NCBI GenBank assembly: GCA_020722205.1
Contig: DYLF01000012.1
Location: 1 to 32,772 of the forward strand
Direction: 5' to 3'
Length of the DNA stretch: 32,772 nucleotides
Source of the DNA: Desulfobacca acetoxidans
Lineage (GTDB): Bacteria > Desulfobacterota > Desulfobaccia > Desulfobaccales > 0-14-0-80-60-11
Of the stretch, positions 30,757 through 32,772 are shown piece after piece. The notes under the pieces were generated by a model, which was not told the DNA's origin, ran no database searches, and saw only the letters and a list, made by a program, of their open reading frames with translations. The position numbers were made by a program, and so were the translations under genes. Every line of letters begins with the position of its first letter. Position 1 is the stretch's first letter.

Positions 30757-31218
30757 ATGGCCACCCCTTTTATTCCCAAAATCATCTGTTTTTGTTGTCG
30801 CTACTGAGGTTACACAGCGGCGGACCTGGCAGGTTCGATGCGGCTGCCATATCCCCCGGAGATCAAAATAATCATGGTACCCTGTACCGGCCGAGTGGAC
30901 ACCCTCCACCTACTCAAGGCCTTTGAGGGCGGAGCTGATGCGGTGATGGTGGTGGGTTGTTTGGAGGGTGACTGCCATTACCTCACCGGCAATATCCGAG
31001 CCAAAAAGCGGGTCAACAGGTTAAAGGAAGATTTCGTCCGGATGGGCTTCGAGGCGGCACGCCTGGAGATGTTTAACCTGTCTTCTTCCGACGGACCAAA
31101 GTTTGCGGCCATCGCCATGGAAATGAGCGAGCGGGTCTATAAACTGGGGCCCAACAAGGTGAAAAGAGAGGCCCAGGAGGTTTGGCAGAAACAACAAGCC
31201 GCCGCTAGCCCTGCCTAG
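30757..31218 (+). CDS. mvhD: MvhD-like [2Fe-2S] electron-transfer subunit, predicted selenoprotein (TGA = Sec17)
   Basis: MvhD carries electrons from a hydrogenase or formate dehydrogenase to HdrA. The product is 153 aa if the TGA at 30805-30807 is read as selenocysteine: it starts ATPFIPKIICFCCRY, then U17, then GYTAADLAG. Family members have FCCNWC-[ST]-Y-x-GAD here, so U17 falls exactly on the conserved cysteine. Later ligands are present: C43 (VPCTGRVD), C68 and C73 (VVGCLEGDCHYLTGN). A good AGGAG sits 4 nt before ATG 30757, 14 nt after the hdrA stop. Reading the TGA as stop would leave a 16-residue peptide and an N-terminally truncated ORF without its cluster motif. A selenoprotein VhuD is known in methanogens, a family precedent. 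Confidence 0.85.
30808..30846 (+). promoter_or_regulatory. Candidate bacterial SECIS stem-loop
   Basis: Fourteen nt after the TGA, GGACCT-GGC-AGGTTC (30822-30836) forms a 6-bp hairpin (one G-T) with a GG-starting loop; CAGC (30815-30818) and GCTG (30843-30846) can close an outer stem. Distance and GG in the apical loop fit bacterial SECIS elements bound by SelB. Bacterial SECIS sequences vary widely, so this supports but does not prove Sec insertion. Confidence 0.6.
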
Positions 31219-31370
31219 CAAGAAACCAAGATTTTTGATATAATTTAAGGAGGGGGCCAGGGGTTGCAAGCTTCTGCCACCTTTATCAGCAAAACAGCTC
31301 AGGTGGCTAAGGCGTGGCCAAGCTTAAGAAACTTTTGCCCCAGTCGAAATAATAATTAGGTGGTGATTGC
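31219..31370 (+). other. Structured 152-nt spacer between mvhD and hdrC
   Basis: TATAAT (31239-31244) stands alone without a good -35. AAGGAGG (31247-31253) is a strong ribosome-binding-like site with no matching long gene; a TTG at 31264 opens a 31-codon frame ending at 31359 (MQASATFISKTAQVAKAWPS...), which I do not trust. GCCACCT (31276-31282) pairs with AGGTGGC (31301-31307). The spacer may hold an internal promoter, a leader peptide or an mRNA-processing hairpin. Confidence 0.35.
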
Positions 31371-31979
31371 ATGGATAAGGTTCCCATTCTGGAGCCGTCT
31401 TTTGAACTGCCAGAACAGCTGCAGGATGCTCATTTATCCGTGTCCGCCTGCTATCAATGTCGGAAGTGCTCCAGCGGCTGTCCATTAACCTTCGCCATGG
31501 ACCTGCTGCCGGACCAGGTTATTCGTCTCTCCCTTTTGGGCCAGGAAGAGCAGGTCTTGGGGTGCACCACCATCTGGGTCTGTTCCAGTTGCGAAACCTG
31601 CACTACCCGCTGCCCTAACGGCATCGATATCGCGGGGGTCATGGACTGGCTGAAGGAAACAGCACTCAAGCGGGGTGTTGCCCTTCCCCAGCCCGCAGTC
31701 ACTCGGTTTCACCAGACATTTTTGCGCAGCGTCCGCCTGGGCGGGGGGCGCCTTCCCGAGGCGGTGTTATTGGGCCTCTATACCCTGAGAAGCGGGCAGT
31801 TCTTGAAAAAGTTATGGTCGGGAGGGCTGTTCTCCGACCTGAGCCTCGGCCGTAAATTGCGTCAACGCGGGCGGCTTCGCCTCAGCTTGCCTCATCGCCT
31901 CAAGGGGGTCAAAGAGATACGGAAAATCTTCAACGGCGCGCAGATGAAAGCTCAAGACTCCGGATCAGGAGAAAAATAG
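31371..31979 (+). CDS. hdrC: Heterodisulfide reductase subunit C
   Basis: An iron-sulfur protein linking HdrA to the HdrB active site. It has two 4Fe-4S motifs: CYQCRKCSSGCP (27-38) and CSSCETCTTRCP (71-82), with the HdrC-typical LLPDQVIRLSLLG and IWVCSSCETC. At 202 aa it is a little longer than archaeal HdrC owing to a basic C-terminal tail (LRQRGRLRLSLPHRLKGVKE). The start ATG 31371 follows AGGTGGTGA. No membrane helices are present, so this is the soluble HdrABC type and not HdrDE. The hdrB gene follows closely. Confidence 0.9.
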   Translation: MDKVPILEPSFELPEQLQDAHLSVSACYQCRKCSSGCPLTFAMDLLPDQVIRLSLLGQEEQVLGCTTIWVCSSCETCTTRCPNGIDIAGVMDWLKETALKRGVALPQPAVTRFHQTFLRSVRLGGGRLPEAVLLGLYTLRSGQFLKKLWSGGLFSDLSLGRKLRQRGRLRLSLPHRLKGVKEIRKIFNGAQMKAQDSGSGEK

Positions 31980-32014
31980 GTGGGCTGGTGGTGAATTTTC
32001 AGAAATCGCTCCCG

Positions 32015-32772
32015 ATGAAAGTTTCTTACTATCCTGGTTGTTCGTTGGAAGGCACTGCCAATGATTACGCCGCCTCCATTGAGGCTGTGGCTCGCGCCCT
32101 GGATGTGGAATTGGTGGAGCTGGACGATTGGAATTGCTGTGGGGCTTCCGCCGCCCACAGCATCAATCGCCACCTGGCTCTCGACCTGCCCATGCGGAAC
32201 CTCCTCATCGCCTACCAGGCCGGACTCGATTTGGTGGTGCCTTGCGCGTTGTGTTTCAACCGCTTGAAGGTGGCGGAGAAGGCGCTCAAAGGGCCGGAAG
32301 GTCACCGCTGGCTCCAAGGCCCCCACACTCCCGTAAAGATTTGGGACCTGCTGGATTATTTTTCCCAACCCAAATTCTTGGCCACATTGCCTACCAAAAT
32401 TGTCAGGCCGCTCATTGGCCTAAAAGCCGTGGCCTATTACGGCTGTCTGGCGTCCAGGCCTCCGAGTATCACCGATAGTGCCGATTATGAAAACCCTCAG
32501 AATATGGAGAAGTTGTTGAAAGTCTTGGGCGCTACCCCTGTGGACTGGTCGTTTAAGACCGACTGTTGTGGGGCGGGTCTGGCGGTGGCCCGGCCGGATA
32601 TCATTGATTACTTGGTGCATTGCCTATATGAGCGGGCCTTAGCGGCCGGGGCGGAATGTCTGGTGGTTTCCTGTCAGATGTGCCAAGCCAATCTGGATCT
32701 CTCTCAGGAACGTATTTCCCGGAATTTCTTGAAAGAATATTATCTGCCGGTATTCTACTTTACGGAACTCAT
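32015..32772 (+). CDS. hdrB: Heterodisulfide reductase subunit B (3' end outside window)
   Basis: The catalytic subunit, with non-cubane 4Fe-4S clusters in CCG domains, that reduces a disulfide (CoM-S-S-CoB in methanogens; the bacterial substrate is unknown). First CCG domain: SYYPGCSLEG, NCCGAS, PCALCFNRL. Second: AYYGCLASRPPS, TDCCGAG, VVSCQMCQANLD. Both Cys sets are complete. ATG 32015 gives the family-typical N-terminus MKVSYYPGCSL; an in-frame GTG 31991 has a better ribosome-binding site (AGGTGG) and would add 8 residues. The gene runs off the window end near the final residues. Confidence 0.9.
   Translation, partial: MKVSYYPGCSLEGTANDYAASIEAVARALDVELVELDDWNCCGASAAHSINRHLALDLPMRNLLIAYQAGLDLVVPCALCFNRLKVAEKALKGPEGHRWLQGPHTPVKIWDLLDYFSQPKFLATLPTKIVRPLIGLKAVAYYGCLASRPPSITDSADYENPQNMEKLLKVLGATPVDWSFKTDCCGAGLAVARPDIIDYLVHCLYERALAAGAECLVVSCQMCQANLDLSQERISRNFLKEYYLPVFYFTEL

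Noticed and set aside
30838-31218. Short MvhD starting at 30838, with the region before it read as a pseudogene or frameshift
   Set aside because: The frame before and after the TGA is the same, the upstream protein matches the family exactly and a good ribosome-binding site serves ATG 30757, so Sec is the better explanation.

Overview
The window looks like a chromosome segment from a strictly anaerobic, moderately GC-rich bacterium, most likely a Desulfobacterota (sulfate-reducer or syntroph-like) lineage. The main reasons are the 3' heterodisulfide-reductase operon (hdrA, mvhD, hdrC, hdrB), its selenocysteine-containing MvhD, and dispersed palindromic repeats of the kind seen in such genomes. 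The taxonomic call is inference from gene content only.

Region 1 (1-5700) is a five-gene export operon of the YbhG/F/S/R type: a periplasmic membrane-fusion protein, two separate ABC ATPases and two ABC-2 permeases. It is preceded by a sigma70-like promoter overlapped by a perfect palindrome (111-128). Region 2 (5847-6638) is a free-standing enoyl-CoA hydratase with both catalytic glutamates.

Region 3 (about 6785-27384) is a phage morphogenesis cluster. Two excisionase-type HTH genes diverge around a 682-nt regulatory region rich in palindromes. Then, all on the + strand, come Mu-type head genes: small and large terminase, DUF935 portal, gpI protease with a predicted nested scaffold, decoration protein, gpT major head, gp36 and gp37. 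They are followed by a non-contractile-type tail: tube, two chaperone-like proteins, a very short 250-aa tape measure, a distal protein, a hub, a 1384-aa lectin/hydrolase-like tip protein and a final tip protein. No integrase, transposase, replication gene, recognisable endolysin, sheath or Mu F/G protein was seen. Host-type repeats have settled in and between the genes, yet the reading frames are open. This combination fits a long-resident, possibly domesticated particle (gene-transfer-agent-like or tailocin-like) at least as well as a normal prophage.

Region 4 (27479-end) is an electron-bifurcation operon: a 1029-aa tandem HdrA, an MvhD whose 17th codon is an in-frame TGA read here as selenocysteine, HdrC, and HdrB cut by the window end. 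Together they would form a soluble HdrABC-MvhD complex linking a hydrogenase or formate dehydrogenase to ferredoxin and a disulfide or other acceptor.
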